Assembly (NCBI RefSeq): GCF_002240415.1
Contig: NZ_CP020028.1
Location: forward strand, 2,877,501 to 2,941,500
Reading direction: 5' to 3'
Length of the DNA: 64,000 nucleotides
From: Paenibacillus kribbensis
GTDB lineage: Bacteria; Bacillota; Bacilli; Paenibacillales; Paenibacillaceae
Position numbers and translations under genes: made by a program. This document shows positions 1 to 8,158 of the stretch, piece by piece (the stretch's first letter is position 1; every line of letters begins with the position of its first letter). Under the pieces are notes generated by a model. It was not told the origin of the DNA. It made no database searches and was given only the letters and a program-made list of their open reading frames with translations.

Positions 1-121
1 ATGCGAGCGCTGTAATCAGCGCCAAGTCATTAAGCTCTGTGCGATCCCAGCAGCCTCCCAGCACAAGCAGCAGCGGGATGAAAACCGCTGTTTTTATCCA
101 TGTCCTTATCCATGTCTTCAT
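1..121 (-). CDS. gerC: Ger(x)C-family germination lipoprotein, N-terminal part only
   Basis: This is the first 40 codons of a gene that runs off the left edge. The peptide opens with a basic, hydrophobic signal followed by a lipobox (V-L-G-G-C) and then W-D-R-T-E-L-N-D, the hallmark start of mature GerAC/GerBC/GerKC lipoproteins. These proteins are anchored outside the spore inner membrane and form part of the nutrient germinant receptor with GerA and GerB subunits. I chose the ATG at 121-119 because a GGAGAG ribosome site sits just upstream. An overlapping ATG at 125 is in a frame that does not give the lipoprotein. It lies 35 nt after gerA on the same strand, so the two are almost certainly one operon. 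The family is clear; the receptor subtype cannot be told. Confidence 0.85.
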   Translation of the reverse strand, partial: MKTWIRTWIKTAVFIPLLLVLGGCWDRTELNDLALITALA

Positions 122-156
122 CCATCCGACTCTCCTTTGCCAGGTGTTTGTTTCAG

Positions 157-1743
157 CTACTCGCTGTTCCCGCGGGCTGGATCAGGCTTTTGACCGGCTG
201 GCTGCCGATATTTGTCATACGTTCCCGTAAAGCGTGGGCGTGTGTTCAGCTTCCACCAGGGAGCTCTGACCAGAACATCTCTCCATTCATTCAGCTTGGG
301 AGTGCTGACTTCGGACAGATAGGGGACGCCAAATGAGCGCAAGCTGCACATATGCAGAACGATAGCGATGATCCCCATAACCACGCCGACAAGCCCCAGG
401 CTTCCGGCAAGAAAAATTAATGGAAACCGCAGCAGCCTTATGGCAATGCCGGCGATGTAACGCGGAACCATAAATGAAGAGATCCCCGTAATCGCAACCA
501 CAATAACCATGGGCGCGGATACAAGTCCTGCCTGGACAGCCGCCTGACCGATGACCAGCGCTCCGACAATGCTGACGGCAGCGCCAACCTGCTTGGGCAA
601 CCGCACGCCCGCTTCACGCAACGCTTCAAAGGTGATCTCCATCATCAATGCTTCAATTAACGCCGGAAAAGGCACCTGCTCCCGGGAACTGGCCATACTG
701 ACAAGCAAAGAGCCAGGCACCATCTCTTGATGAAAAGTAAGCACCGCCACATATACTGATGGAAGCAGGAGAGATGTCGCTATAAAGAAATAGCGCAGCC
801 ATCGAATGACGGTGGAGATCAGGGACCGCTGATAATAATCTTCATGTGACTGAATTAACGAAAAAAAAGTGACCGGGGCGACCAAGGCAAACGGCGTTCC
901 TTCTGTTAAAATCGCCACCCTCCCTTCCAGTAAACAACCGGAGACGACATCAGGCCGTTCCGTGCTGAGCAATTGCGGAAAGGGAGAATACGGGTGATCC
1001 TCAATCATTTCCTCGATATAACCGCTTTCCAGGATTCCGTCGATCCGTATACGCATGAGCCGGTTGCGCATTTCCTCCACCAGCGTCTTGTCCACAAGTC
1101 CTTCAATATAAGCCAGGACAATATTCGTTTGGGTATATTCGCCGATTCTCGCCGATTCCATTTTAAGCAGTGGGCTTTTAATAATGCGCCGGATTTGGGA
1201 AGTATTGGTGCGCAGAGTTTCGGTAAATCCCTCACGCGGCCCCCTAATCCCCACTTCTGCCGAAGGCTCTTCGACGGGGCGTTTCTCCCATTTCGTCAAT
1301 CCGAAGCCAAAGCCGGAAGTATAGTTGTCAGACAGCAGGATCGTATATCCGTTCGAAAGATATTCGATACACTTGGTAAACGTCGTGAATTCTTGCGCTT
1401 GTATTGCCGATACTTTCCGTTCAATAAGCTGCTTGATATCATCGTTATCATCGGCTACCTCCTGCATGAATGGAGCAATAACGTGTCGTTCGATCGCTTC
1501 GGAATCGGCCAATCCTTCAATATACATTAACAAGGCATTTGTCTTTCCGCCGATCAGAAAGGAACGGTAAACTACATCCGAACAATTGTCGTAAAGCAAA
1601 CGAAGACGGAGCTCATTTTGCTGCAAATCCGGATAAAGCTGCTTTGCCTGTGGAGCCTCAACGCTTTCTCGCTGAATCTGCCTTCCATTCAGTTGGATTC
1701 CGGTCGGTTTGATCAGTTTTCTGAGCATGCGGAGTTTTCTCAT
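157..1743 (-). CDS. gerA: Spore germination protein, GerA family
   Basis: A 528-residue protein of typical GerAA/GerKA length. It has a soluble N-terminal half (about residues 1-290) with the family patterns D-N-C-S-D-V, Y-I-E-G-L and E-G-T-P-F-A-L-V-A-P, then a membrane half (about 300-480) with several hydrophobic helices, including a stretch with P-F-P-A-L-I-E-A-L-M-M-E. Proteins of this family form the channel-like A subunit of germinant receptors in the spore inner membrane and start germination when nutrients bind the receptor. The adjoining gerC start on the same strand supports a gerA-gerC operon; a gerB gene would be expected beyond the left edge. The germinant cannot be read from sequence. 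Confidence 0.95.
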   Translation of the reverse strand: MRKLRMLRKLIKPTGIQLNGRQIQRESVEAPQAKQLYPDLQQNELRLRLLYDNCSDVVYRSFLIGGKTNALLMYIEGLADSEAIERHVIAPFMQEVADDNDDIKQLIERKVSAIQAQEFTTFTKCIEYLSNGYTILLSDNYTSGFGFGLTKWEKRPVEEPSAEVGIRGPREGFTETLRTNTSQIRRIIKSPLLKMESARIGEYTQTNIVLAYIEGLVDKTLVEEMRNRLMRIRIDGILESGYIEEMIEDHPYSPFPQLLSTERPDVVSGCLLEGRVAILTEGTPFALVAPVTFFSLIQSHEDYYQRSLISTVIRWLRYFFIATSLLLPSVYVAVLTFHQEMVPGSLLVSMASSREQVPFPALIEALMMEITFEALREAGVRLPKQVGAAVSIVGALVIGQAAVQAGLVSAPMVIVVAITGISSFMVPRYIAGIAIRLLRFPLIFLAGSLGLVGVVMGIIAIVLHMCSLRSFGVPYLSEVSTPKLNEWRDVLVRAPWWKLNTRPRFTGTYDKYRQPAGQKPDPARGNSE

Positions 1744-1915
1744 GGAGATGGAATCCTTTCAACCAACCTGGTTTTTTATATAAAATCACCCAAATGATTT
1801 CAGTTTATTCAGAGTGAATCGAAGAAGGACACCCGATTTTCACAAAATGCTGAAAATAAAAATACGCCCACCTTTTTTTAAGGTGAACGTCAGGTTGTCG
1901 AGAACCCCTGCCTTT

Positions 1916-2040
1916 TCAAGACATGGGTTTCACTTTTTTCTTCACTACCTCATGAATGATCAGAGGTGCATTGACCTGGTTTAGTCTTTTAATATAGCAG
2001 AAGAGACCTACGTCACGTAGATCTCTTCTAAACTTCTTGT
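1916..2040 (-). other. Possible 3' remnant of a lost gene in the gerA-czcD gap
   Basis: The 296-base gap between gerA and czcD holds no complete gene. Read on the minus strand it contains about 40 open codons directly after czcD, ending at a TGA (1916-1918). Its translation looks protein-like (it includes Y-I-K-R-L-N-Q-V-N-A-P-L-I-I-H-E-V-V). There is no start codon with a ribosome site. It may be the tail of a lost gene such as a transposase, or chance. I do not recognise the family. Confidence 0.25.
1999..2029. terminator. Hairpin downstream of czcD
   Basis: Inverted repeat AGAAGAGA-x-CTACG / CGTAG-x-TCTCTTCT: 14 paired positions with one mismatch and a 3-base loop, about 10 nt after the czcD stop. 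It lacks a clear T-run on either strand, so termination is only likely. Confidence 0.4.
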
Positions 2041-2981
2041 TAGTGATGTTCAATATGACATTGGGTTCCCGATCTATCAATCTGTATTGTAATATGCTTG
2101 ATCTCGTATTGCTCTTTCAACAACTTCTGTGCCTGTTCCATTACAACACTACTGTACATTGGATCTTGAATGATGATATGGCAACTTAGCAACGGAACAT
2201 CTGATGATAACGCCCATACATGAAGATCGTGTACTTCAACAACATGCTCAAGATCAAGCAGGGATTGCTTAATTTGATCTATGTTCATATTCAGCGGCGT
2301 ACCTTCCATCAGAATATGTACGGAGTCCCGAGTCACCCGATATGCACTGATGATCACCAAAATCGCCACCAATATACTGGCAATCGGATCAGCTAAATTC
2401 CAGCCAAAGAACATAATCAATAATGCAGCCACAATCGCCCCTACAGAGCCTAGCAAATCCCCTAGTACGTGTAGAAAAGCACTGCGAATATTGAGATTTT
2501 CAGATGTATCTCCTCTCATGAGGATAAAAGCAGCAGCTATATTGACCAGCAAGCCAATAACTGCGATGGTCAACATACCTGAAGTCATGATTCCTGGTGG
2601 GTTAGAAAGCCGTTCGAAAGCTTCCCAGAAAATATAAATCGATATCAGGGCAAGCGCTAAGCCATTAATAAAAGCGGCCAGTACTTCAAACCGTTTGTAT
2701 CCAAACGTCTTTGACTTGCTCGCTTGCCGTTGTCCCCAGGTCATCGCCAGATAGCTTAACCCCAATGCACCTGCATCACTCAACATATGTCCCGCATCAG
2801 ATAACAGTGCCAGGCTGTTAGTCAGTAATCCACCAATAAACTCAATGATCATATAACCGGCAATTAAAAAGAATGATAGCTTCAAAGCATTTTTGTTCGC
2901 TCCATGTCCATGAGAATGCCCGTGGCTATTGGAATGCCCGTGGCTATGGGAATGCCCATGTCCGTGACTTTTCTTACTCAT
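2040..2981 (-). CDS. czcD: Cation diffusion facilitator, CzcD type
   Basis: A 313-residue cation/proton antiporter that exports Zn2+ and related divalent metals across the cell membrane. The first 28 residues are a His-rich metal-binding tail of repeated H-G-H-S. They are followed by six membrane helices with the family motifs S-L-A-L-L-S-D-A-G-H-M (helix 2) and H-V-L-G-D (helix 5), which carry the transport-site His and Asp, and a cytoplasmic C-terminal domain with H-D-L-H-V-W-A-L. Length and layout match CzcD/ZitB proteins. It stands alone. A promoter with a TTGCAA -35, 17-base spacer and TATAAT -10 lies upstream, followed by an ArsR-type operator, so it is probably derepressed by excess metal. 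No arsR/czrA gene is in the window. Confidence 0.93.
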   Translation of the reverse strand: MSKKSHGHGHSHSHGHSNSHGHSHGHGANKNALKLSFFLIAGYMIIEFIGGLLTNSLALLSDAGHMLSDAGALGLSYLAMTWGQRQASKSKTFGYKRFEVLAAFINGLALALISIYIFWEAFERLSNPPGIMTSGMLTIAVIGLLVNIAAAFILMRGDTSENLNIRSAFLHVLGDLLGSVGAIVAALLIMFFGWNLADPIASILVAILVIISAYRVTRDSVHILMEGTPLNMNIDQIKQSLLDLEHVVEVHDLHVWALSSDVPLLSCHIIIQDPMYSSVVMEQAQKLLKEQYEIKHITIQIDRSGTQCHIEHH

Positions 2982-3033
2982 CTACCTACGCCTCTCTTCT
3001 ATAAGATTCTAATAATCCACTTTTTAAATCAAT

Positions 3034-3084
3034 ATATGAGCACTTGTTCATATGTATTATATGTAATCCAAATGTAATTTGCAA
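3034..3084 (-). promoter_or_regulatory. czcD promoter with ArsR/SmtB-type operator
   Basis: On the minus strand a -35 TTGCAA (3079-3084), a 17-base spacer and a perfect -10 TATAAT (3056-3061) are followed at once by the inverted repeat ATATGAGCA-ct-TGTTCATAT (3034-3053, one mismatch). Metal-sensing ArsR/SmtB repressors such as CzrA bind repeats of this form. A repressor here would cover the transcription start. Confidence 0.6.
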
Positions 3085-3166
3085 GAATAAAATGCTTTGA
3101 TATTCATACACGAACGAGCCGGAACTCCTTCTGCTCTTTTTATTATGACATATGGACATTGATACT

Positions 3167-3186
3167 AAAAAAGCCTGAGGACAGGC
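3167..3186 (-). terminator. Rho-independent terminator of the HAD phosphatase gene
   Basis: On the minus strand GCCTG-tcct-CAGGC is followed by six T, 29 nt after the stop codon of the gene at 3215. Confidence 0.75.
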
Positions 3187-3214
3187 CCCCAAGCTTCATG
3201 CAACAAATTATGCG

Positions 3215-4075
3215 TTAATTATTCGATATCAAACCATATTTTACAAAGCTTTTATACAATCCATCTTCCTCAACGCTGCCAGTAATATCATTTGCAATTT
3301 CTATCAAACCCGGCTTTGCATTGCCCATAGCAATACCTACAGCACAATATTCGAGCATCTCGGCATCGTTCATTCCGTCTCCAATGGCAATCGTCTGTTC
3401 CTGGGGCAGGCTCAAATGATTCAGCAAATCAGCAATGGCGATTGCCTTGTGGATGCCAGGGATCATCATTTCCCCGCTGTCCTTACCAAAGATCGGAACG
3501 GTACACTGGATGACCTCAAATTTCCCCTGGAATTCTTCCTTGATGCGTTCAAAGGGTACAGTACTTTCCAGAAAGCAAACCTTATTGACATCGTCTTTAT
3601 ACAAATCAGTCTCTCCATAAGTCAAACCCGCGATGAATGGATGCGGGGAACGCTCCATTTTTTCTCTGGCCACAGGATCGTTCTCAACATCCCCATAGAT
3701 CCGTCTCTCCAAATGAGGTCTTAAATTATGGCTAGCATAGAGCGCTGCATTGGATTCCAGATAAAAATCAATTCCATGTGAATTAAAGAAATCCACCATC
3801 TGCCTAACATCCTCAGGCGTAACTTTTTTATGATAAAGAATCTCATTCCCGGACTCTACATATCCCCCTCCTGCTCCAATAAGACCATCAAACCCGATAT
3901 CCCAAATGGCATCGTAGATTTCAGCTTTTGAACGACCTGTACACAGATAAAGCAGATGACCGTTCTCGCGTGCTATTTTGCAGGCTTTCTGTGCCGATTC
4001 AGGCACCATGCCGTCATCACCGACAAGTGTTCCGTCAATATCGATAAACACAATTTTTTGAGTGTCTCTATTCAT
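3215..4075 (-). CDS. Cof-type HAD-IIB phosphatase
   Basis: A 286-residue member of the haloacid dehalogenase superfamily, Cof/YbjI/YwpJ group, which dephosphorylates small sugar phosphates or cofactors in the cytoplasm. The nucleophile motif D-I-D-G-T (residues 12-16) is at the N terminus, the Lys motif is in the second half, and G-D-G-M-N-D-A-E-M binds Mg near the C terminus; the large cap lies between. I start at the ATG at 4075 because GGGAGA precedes it. The reading frame is open 30 codons further up, but that stretch covers the promoter and is not protein-like. The substrate cannot be told. It is a single gene with its own terminator. Confidence 0.88.
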   Translation of the reverse strand: MNRDTQKIVFIDIDGTLVGDDGMVPESAQKACKIARENGHLLYLCTGRSKAEIYDAIWDIGFDGLIGAGGGYVESGNEILYHKKVTPEDVRQMVDFFNSHGIDFYLESNAALYASHNLRPHLERRIYGDVENDPVAREKMERSPHPFIAGLTYGETDLYKDDVNKVCFLESTVPFERIKEEFQGKFEVIQCTVPIFGKDSGEMMIPGIHKAIAIADLLNHLSLPQEQTIAIGDGMNDAEMLEYCAVGIAMGNAKPGLIEIANDITGSVEEDGLYKSFVKYGLISNN

Positions 4076-4140
4076 TAGTATGCTGTCTCCCTTGTTTAAA
4101 CGAATGATGTTTAATGAGATGATTGTTGTTTGTCCTACAA

Positions 4141-4175
4141 TTACACTGTAATTTGTGTAACGCATTACATGTCAA
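4141..4175 (-). promoter_or_regulatory. Promoter region with two palindromes upstream of the HAD gene
   Basis: A perfect -35 TTGACA (4170-4175) is followed by GTAA-tgcg-TTAC (4157-4168) and by TTACAC-8-GTGTAA (4141-4160). The second palindrome lies where the -10 region should be, so it may be a repressor site. The regulator is unknown. Confidence 0.4.
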
Positions 4176-4232
4176 ATTTTTTTTTTTAGCTGCCGAATCG
4201 CATCATCGAGAATAAACTTATATCGTTAGAAC

Positions 4233-4256
4233 AAAAAAAGCCGCCAATATGGCGAC
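4233..4256 (-). terminator. Terminator of the DUF1349 gene
   Basis: On the minus strand CGCC-atatt-GGCG (4242-4254) is followed after a G by seven T, just after the stop of the gene at 4267. Confidence 0.7.
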
Positions 4257-4266
4257 TTCTTACATC

Positions 4267-4860
4267 CTAGAACCTGCTATCTTCAGTGGGAATCGTTAAG
4301 TTTAAATATTTAAAATGGACCCGGCAACCTGATCCCATCGGTGACTGGGCCAGTGCACCCGCTATGAACTGAGCAGAATGTTCCATTCCAAAGTAGCGGA
4401 TTAGCTTCCAATCCTCGCCATCAGGCGAATAGTAAAAAGAAATTATCCTCCCAATTTTCTTGATCCTCAAATGTGGGTTATCAACCACTACACGCTCAGA
4501 ATTACAATCATCGGAGGAGCCATTCTTGGTTACAACAGACACAATCGTAGCGTAATTGCCGTTAAATTCATAACAAAGTTTAGCCCAATTGTTCTCGTCA
4601 GCCATCAACATCAAGCACCCTGAATCATAAAGATGACGCATGTCTACCTGAAGCTGTGTCGTAAGCTGAAATGATGAATCAACCTGAAAATGTAGAAAAG
4701 GAGCGGAATCGGCTACATGTTTTCCCCCAGGATCCTTGAAAAAATCAACTTTAGCCGGTGCATCAATGATCAATCCATCTTCTTCGGTGTACTCCCAGTG
4801 CACACGTTCATTCAGCCACCTTAATTTTTCTCTCACTTTTGACTGAAACATATTACTCAT
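4267..4860 (-). CDS. DUF1349 concanavalin-like protein
   Basis: A 197-residue protein without signal peptide. It matches the DUF1349 family (beta-sandwich, also called 'regulation of enolase protein 1'-like): the N-terminal R-W-L-N-E, the central W-A-K-L-C-Y-E and the C-terminal S-P-D-G-E-D-W fit the family pattern, and the length is usual. No enzymatic role is established; the fold is that of lectins and some glycoside hydrolases. It sits next to a truncated GH30 gene and a GH43 gene, which suggests a sugar-related role, but it has its own ribosome site (GGAGGAG) and terminator. Confidence 0.75.
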   Translation of the reverse strand: MSNMFQSKVREKLRWLNERVHWEYTEEDGLIIDAPAKVDFFKDPGGKHVADSAPFLHFQVDSSFQLTTQLQVDMRHLYDSGCLMLMADENNWAKLCYEFNGNYATIVSVVTKNGSSDDCNSERVVVDNPHLRIKKIGRIISFYYSPDGEDWKLIRYFGMEHSAQFIAGALAQSPMGSGCRVHFKYLNLTIPTEDSRF

Positions 4861-4895
4861 ATGAATTACTCCTCCATTTGTATTAATTGAACCTC

Positions 4896-4947
4896 CCTAT
4901 AAATATAATGTCATTATAATTGCATAAGTTTCGCCTATAAATATAAT
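4896..4947. repeat. 14-bp direct repeat beside the GH30 break
   Basis: CCTATAAATATAAT occurs perfectly at 4896-4909 and 4934-4947. The second copy abuts the stop codon of the truncated GH30 gene. Short repeats at such a junction fit deletion by slippage or illegitimate recombination. Confidence 0.6.
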
Positions 4948-4948
4948 A

Positions 4949-5146
4949 TTAGTGCAAATGGATATAATAATAAGGAACTGAAAGAGACAACGCAAGCGAA
5001 GTCCCCCAGCCTTCAATGGTCTGATACTGCTGCGAGGGATCAGCCACGGCTGTATAAGAATTTGCGGCCGACGCTTCTGTTCCAAGGGGGCTCAGAGCCA
5101 GACTGCCGGCCATCAGCAGGGCAAACATTCGCTTGAACCAATTCAT
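4949..5146 (-). pseudogene. Truncated secreted GH30 glycanase, 65 codons
   Basis: A good ribosome site (GAGGAG) and ATG open a clear Sec signal peptide (M-N-W-F-K-R..., with a likely cut near T-E-A-S-A-A), followed by Y-Q-T-I-E-G-W-G-T-S-L-A. That is the first strand of GH30 enzymes and matches the start of the GH30 gene at 8144. After residue 53 the similarity ends abruptly in unrelated residues and a stop. GH30 enzymes need more than 400 residues with two catalytic Glu, so no active enzyme can be made. It is 28 nt downstream of the GH43 gene, so an intact ancestor would have formed a GH43-GH30 operon of secreted enzymes. Confidence 0.85.
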
Positions 5147-5174
5147 CGCGTTCACTCCTCTATGACCTGCTCCA

Positions 5175-6509
5175 TTATTCCGTGGTCTCCTTGAAAGTAG
5201 CGTCCGATTTATCGATCGCTGTAACAATCGGGTCCAAACGGAGCAGGCTATGGTAATGTCTCAAGTATCTGTCAGGATCATGGTACGATGCATACGACGT
5301 CCAGGCTGAATTAGCAAGTCCGTCTTTGCGTCGAAACGTGGCATCAGCCGTGAAGGCTTGGCTGCCATCATTTTTTTCCAGGTAGATCAGATCGTTGTTA
5401 TGGCGTAGATAATATCCTGGGAAATTGACAGCTTCAAATGAGATGGCGGAAGCATCTGCGAGGCCGGGAACAATTCGAAATTTCGAATCTTCCACAGGGC
5501 TTACGTTCTTATCGATCCGTGCCTGATAGTTGTAATGTCGGATATAATTTCCCTGCATATTGTAAGATTCCAGCTCCCGTATGTCACCCGGCTGCCCGGT
5601 TTCTTTCAACACGGTCATGTGTCGGACTAATCCGGTCAGGCCTGGAAGCTCCTTTTTCACAGTCCATGTCTGGAATCCATCAGAGGAGTCGCTGTAATAA
5701 TATTTTTGTGCAGAATAACCGTCAAAATAGATGCGCCATGTTCCGTTATCTAGCTGGACCAGCGCAGGACCTTCTACCCAAGACCCCCAGTTGGCCCAGT
5801 CTCCGGTGCCATGGAAAGTATAAGGACCGGTTAGAGAGGGCGCTGTGGCATATTCGATATATTTGGTCGACTCGTTCTTTGTAAACGCATGGTAGGTCGA
5901 CCCGGTCTTGACGATGAAAGTATCGATGTAATTTGGGGCAATGCCTGCAAGCTCGACCGGAGCCGACCAGGCCGTAGAAGGAAGGTTGCTGTTCGCTGCC
6001 GTGATAGCATACGGTCTGAAGTTTTCATAGTTGCCCGGCGATAGGGACACAATGACATTCAAACTTCCATTACTGTCCACGAACCATTCGGGGGCCCAGG
6101 TGTGAGCGATACCACTCGGCAAGGATAGTGGGATGTTGCGGACAAAATTCCAGTTTACCTTATCCGGACTTGATGCTATGCCGATCGTATTACCCGACCA
6201 ATTCGTGGTGTAGACCACATAATATAGGCCATCCGTGTGTTTTATAATGCTGGGATCGCGGATTAGGTCCTCTGGCGGGGTGTAAGCAGAGCCTTTTAGG
6301 AGGCCATAATTCGTGGCATTATAGGATTGGTAAATATACAGATTGGACTCGCTGCTATTGGTAAAAGCCGAGATTGTATAAACACTTGTTGCTGCACTCG
6401 CTGTATTTGGGCTTATAATGCCGGACAGAATCATTGCTGCAAGAAATACGATGAAAACTGACTTGCATGCTTTTAATAACCATGTGCGTTCTTTCATTAC
6501 CGTTAACAT
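5175..6509 (-). CDS. Secreted GH43 glycosidase with AbfB (CBM42) domain
   Basis: A 444-residue exported enzyme. Residues 1-39 are a Sec signal ending A-S-A-A. A five-bladed beta-propeller GH43 domain follows (about 75-300) with the general-base Asp in R-D-P-S-I-I, the pKa-setting Asp in N-Y-I-D-T-F and the acid Glu in W-V-E-G-P-A. The C-terminal 130 residues form an AbfB arabinose-binding domain with the repeated Y-I/L-R-H-Y/N pattern. Such enzymes cut arabinofuranose or galactan side chains of plant polysaccharides. The start at 6509 is set by AGGAGAGG seven bases upstream. A cre-like site lies 133 nt upstream, so glucose repression by CcpA is likely. Exact linkage specificity is not readable. 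Confidence 0.85.
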   Translation of the reverse strand: MLTVMKERTWLLKACKSVFIVFLAAMILSGIISPNTASAATSVYTISAFTNSSESNLYIYQSYNATNYGLLKGSAYTPPEDLIRDPSIIKHTDGLYYVVYTTNWSGNTIGIASSPDKVNWNFVRNIPLSLPSGIAHTWAPEWFVDSNGSLNVIVSLSPGNYENFRPYAITAANSNLPSTAWSAPVELAGIAPNYIDTFIVKTGSTYHAFTKNESTKYIEYATAPSLTGPYTFHGTGDWANWGSWVEGPALVQLDNGTWRIYFDGYSAQKYYYSDSSDGFQTWTVKKELPGLTGLVRHMTVLKETGQPGDIRELESYNMQGNYIRHYNYQARIDKNVSPVEDSKFRIVPGLADASAISFEAVNFPGYYLRHNNDLIYLEKNDGSQAFTADATFRRKDGLANSAWTSYASYHDPDRYLRHYHSLLRLDPIVTAIDKSDATFKETTE

Positions 6510-6641
6510 AGAACCCTCTCCTTTACGCTAGATGATGATGCCGTTAAACCGGCTGTTGTATTCCAACGCTTCACTTTCTGAAAGTTCTAACATGTGATCA
6601 TATGACATACCACCCCTTTCGCAGAATAGAAACTTATAATT

Positions 6642-6655
6642 TGTAAGCGTTTGCA
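6642..6655. promoter_or_regulatory. cre site (CcpA) upstream of GH43
   Basis: TGTAAGCGTTTGCA matches 13 of 14 positions of the cre consensus TGWAANCGNTNWCA. It lies in the 232-base gap between the GH30 pseudogene and the GH43 gene. Confidence 0.6.
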
Positions 6656-6741
6656 TAAATATCGTTACTGGGCTTCCACCTAGTTCGTGCTATCCAAGAT
6701 GACTGAATCAGGATCAAATCGATCATTCAACAATATTGATC

Positions 6742-8144
6742 TTACTTCAACTTCAGAGTAACTTCGTTCAGAACCACAGTTGTAATCGAATTCTCTGCCG
6801 TATCCACTTCCAGCCCGTTGTGATACACCAAAACATTCTCAAGACGCTTCATATTACTGTCGGGAGAAGTCTGGTAAACCTGCGCCTCCATAGCATCCGA
6901 GTAGGTGAAATCATTTAGCTCAATGGCCGTCTTGCTAGCCGATAGCTCATTGCGGATCACCAGCACCAGTTTCCGTCTGGCCGGATCATAGGTAGCGAGC
7001 GTTCGTCCGTCATCGGTTGGAATAATGGATGCCCCCGGTCGATGAACTTGCTGAACTGGGCCATGCCATAATATTGCTTGGTCACCTCATACTGCTCTTC
7101 TCCGGTGAAGTGGGCATGGATGAACCCCCAATTGTTATTTGCGCCTTCATCCTCTACGGCCTGCCAGTATACCCAAGCGGACGGCTGCATGATTTTCAGA
7201 TCGAGCATGATTCGTTCCGCCAGCTCCTGCACCGAGGTCATATCGTCATGACTGTGAGTCTCACTGCCGCCCGTACCGCACTCGGACATCCATAGTCGCT
7301 TACCCAGTTGCTCCGCCAGCGTCCTCAGTTCCTCCATCCGGCTTCCGTTGTAGGAATGTGTGTTGATCTGTCCGATCACGTCCAGAGTGTCCAGGTCATA
7401 GGCCTGTAGATTATGCACTGTCTCATCAATGCTGTTGTCATCCGCCGCACTGACCACCGTAGCATCCAGCCCCTTGCTCTTCAAGGAGCCTGCCACTTTG
7501 CGGATAATCTTGGCCTGCTTGTCGACCGTGAAATGACAGCCCTCCTGTATGTTTCCCTTCTTCCACCAATTCGAGGACGGTTCATTCAGCGGATCAAGTG
7601 TGCGGAACGTGATTCCCCACTGATCCCGGTAATACTTTACGACTTCGGTCAAATAATCAGCAAAAGCATCATATTGGTCCTCACGCAGATTGTTGCCGCC
7701 ATCCACTGCCCCCGTCACCGAACCGCTGTTGGTCATCCAATACGGTGGTGAATTGGAGAAGGCTTCGGCAATGTTGGCACCGCGTTTCAGCGCTCCTTGC
7801 AACACCGCACGCTGTCCGGCATCAGCCTCCCAGTCCCACTTCCCCGGTTCTGGCTGAAAGCCGGGCACATCTCCACCAGGGCGCAGCTCCTGCATATCCG
7901 AATTTTCACCGCCACCGATATTATATCGTACGATATTCAATCCAAGCCCCTTCTCCGGGTCAAATACGAGATCCATCACCTCGGCAGCCTTTGCCTGATC
8001 CTCCCATCCGCCCAGCTCATTCGCCCACCAAGCAAGCGACGTACCCCAGCCTTCAAAATGATCGTACGATTCTTCCAGCTTGATTCGCACCGGTTCGCTC
8101 ATAAATGTAATGGACCTAGTTATTTTTTTCGAAGCATGATTCAT
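6742..8144 (-). pseudogene. Intracellular GH30 glycanase with a frameshift
   Basis: The frame from 8144 encodes a GH30 enzyme without signal peptide: F-E-G-W-G-T-S-L-A-W-W near the start, acid/base Glu in D-P-L-N-E-P and nucleophile Glu in W-M-S-E-C-G-T-G-G. The E-L-G-G-W-E pattern recalls subfamily 5 endo-beta-1,6-galactanases. At a run of five C (7032-7036; five G in the gene) the frame shifts. The original frame yields 33 unrelated residues and a stop at 6957, whereas the other frame continues the beta-sandwich to the stop at 6742, with P-T-D-D-G-R-T-L-A and L-V-L-V-I-R-N-E. One extra G would restore a protein of about 467 residues. The catalytic barrel is intact, so residual activity is possible. 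The start at 8144 follows AGGAGG; it is the last gene of the ABC importer operon. A sequencing error cannot be excluded. Confidence 0.85.
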
Positions 8145-8158
8145 GCAAATTCCTCCTG

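Noticed and set aside
973-1530. Plus-strand frame of 185 codons
   Set aside because: It lies wholly opposite gerA, whose family motifs are clear; no ribosome site or recognisable domain.
2890-2975. Repetitive H-G-H-S coding region as a possible DNA repeat element
   Set aside because: The repetition follows from the His-rich metal-binding tail normal for CzcD proteins.
2986-3192. Minus-strand frame of 68 codons upstream of czcD
   Set aside because: It spans the terminator of the HAD gene and the czcD promoter/operator and has no ribosome site.
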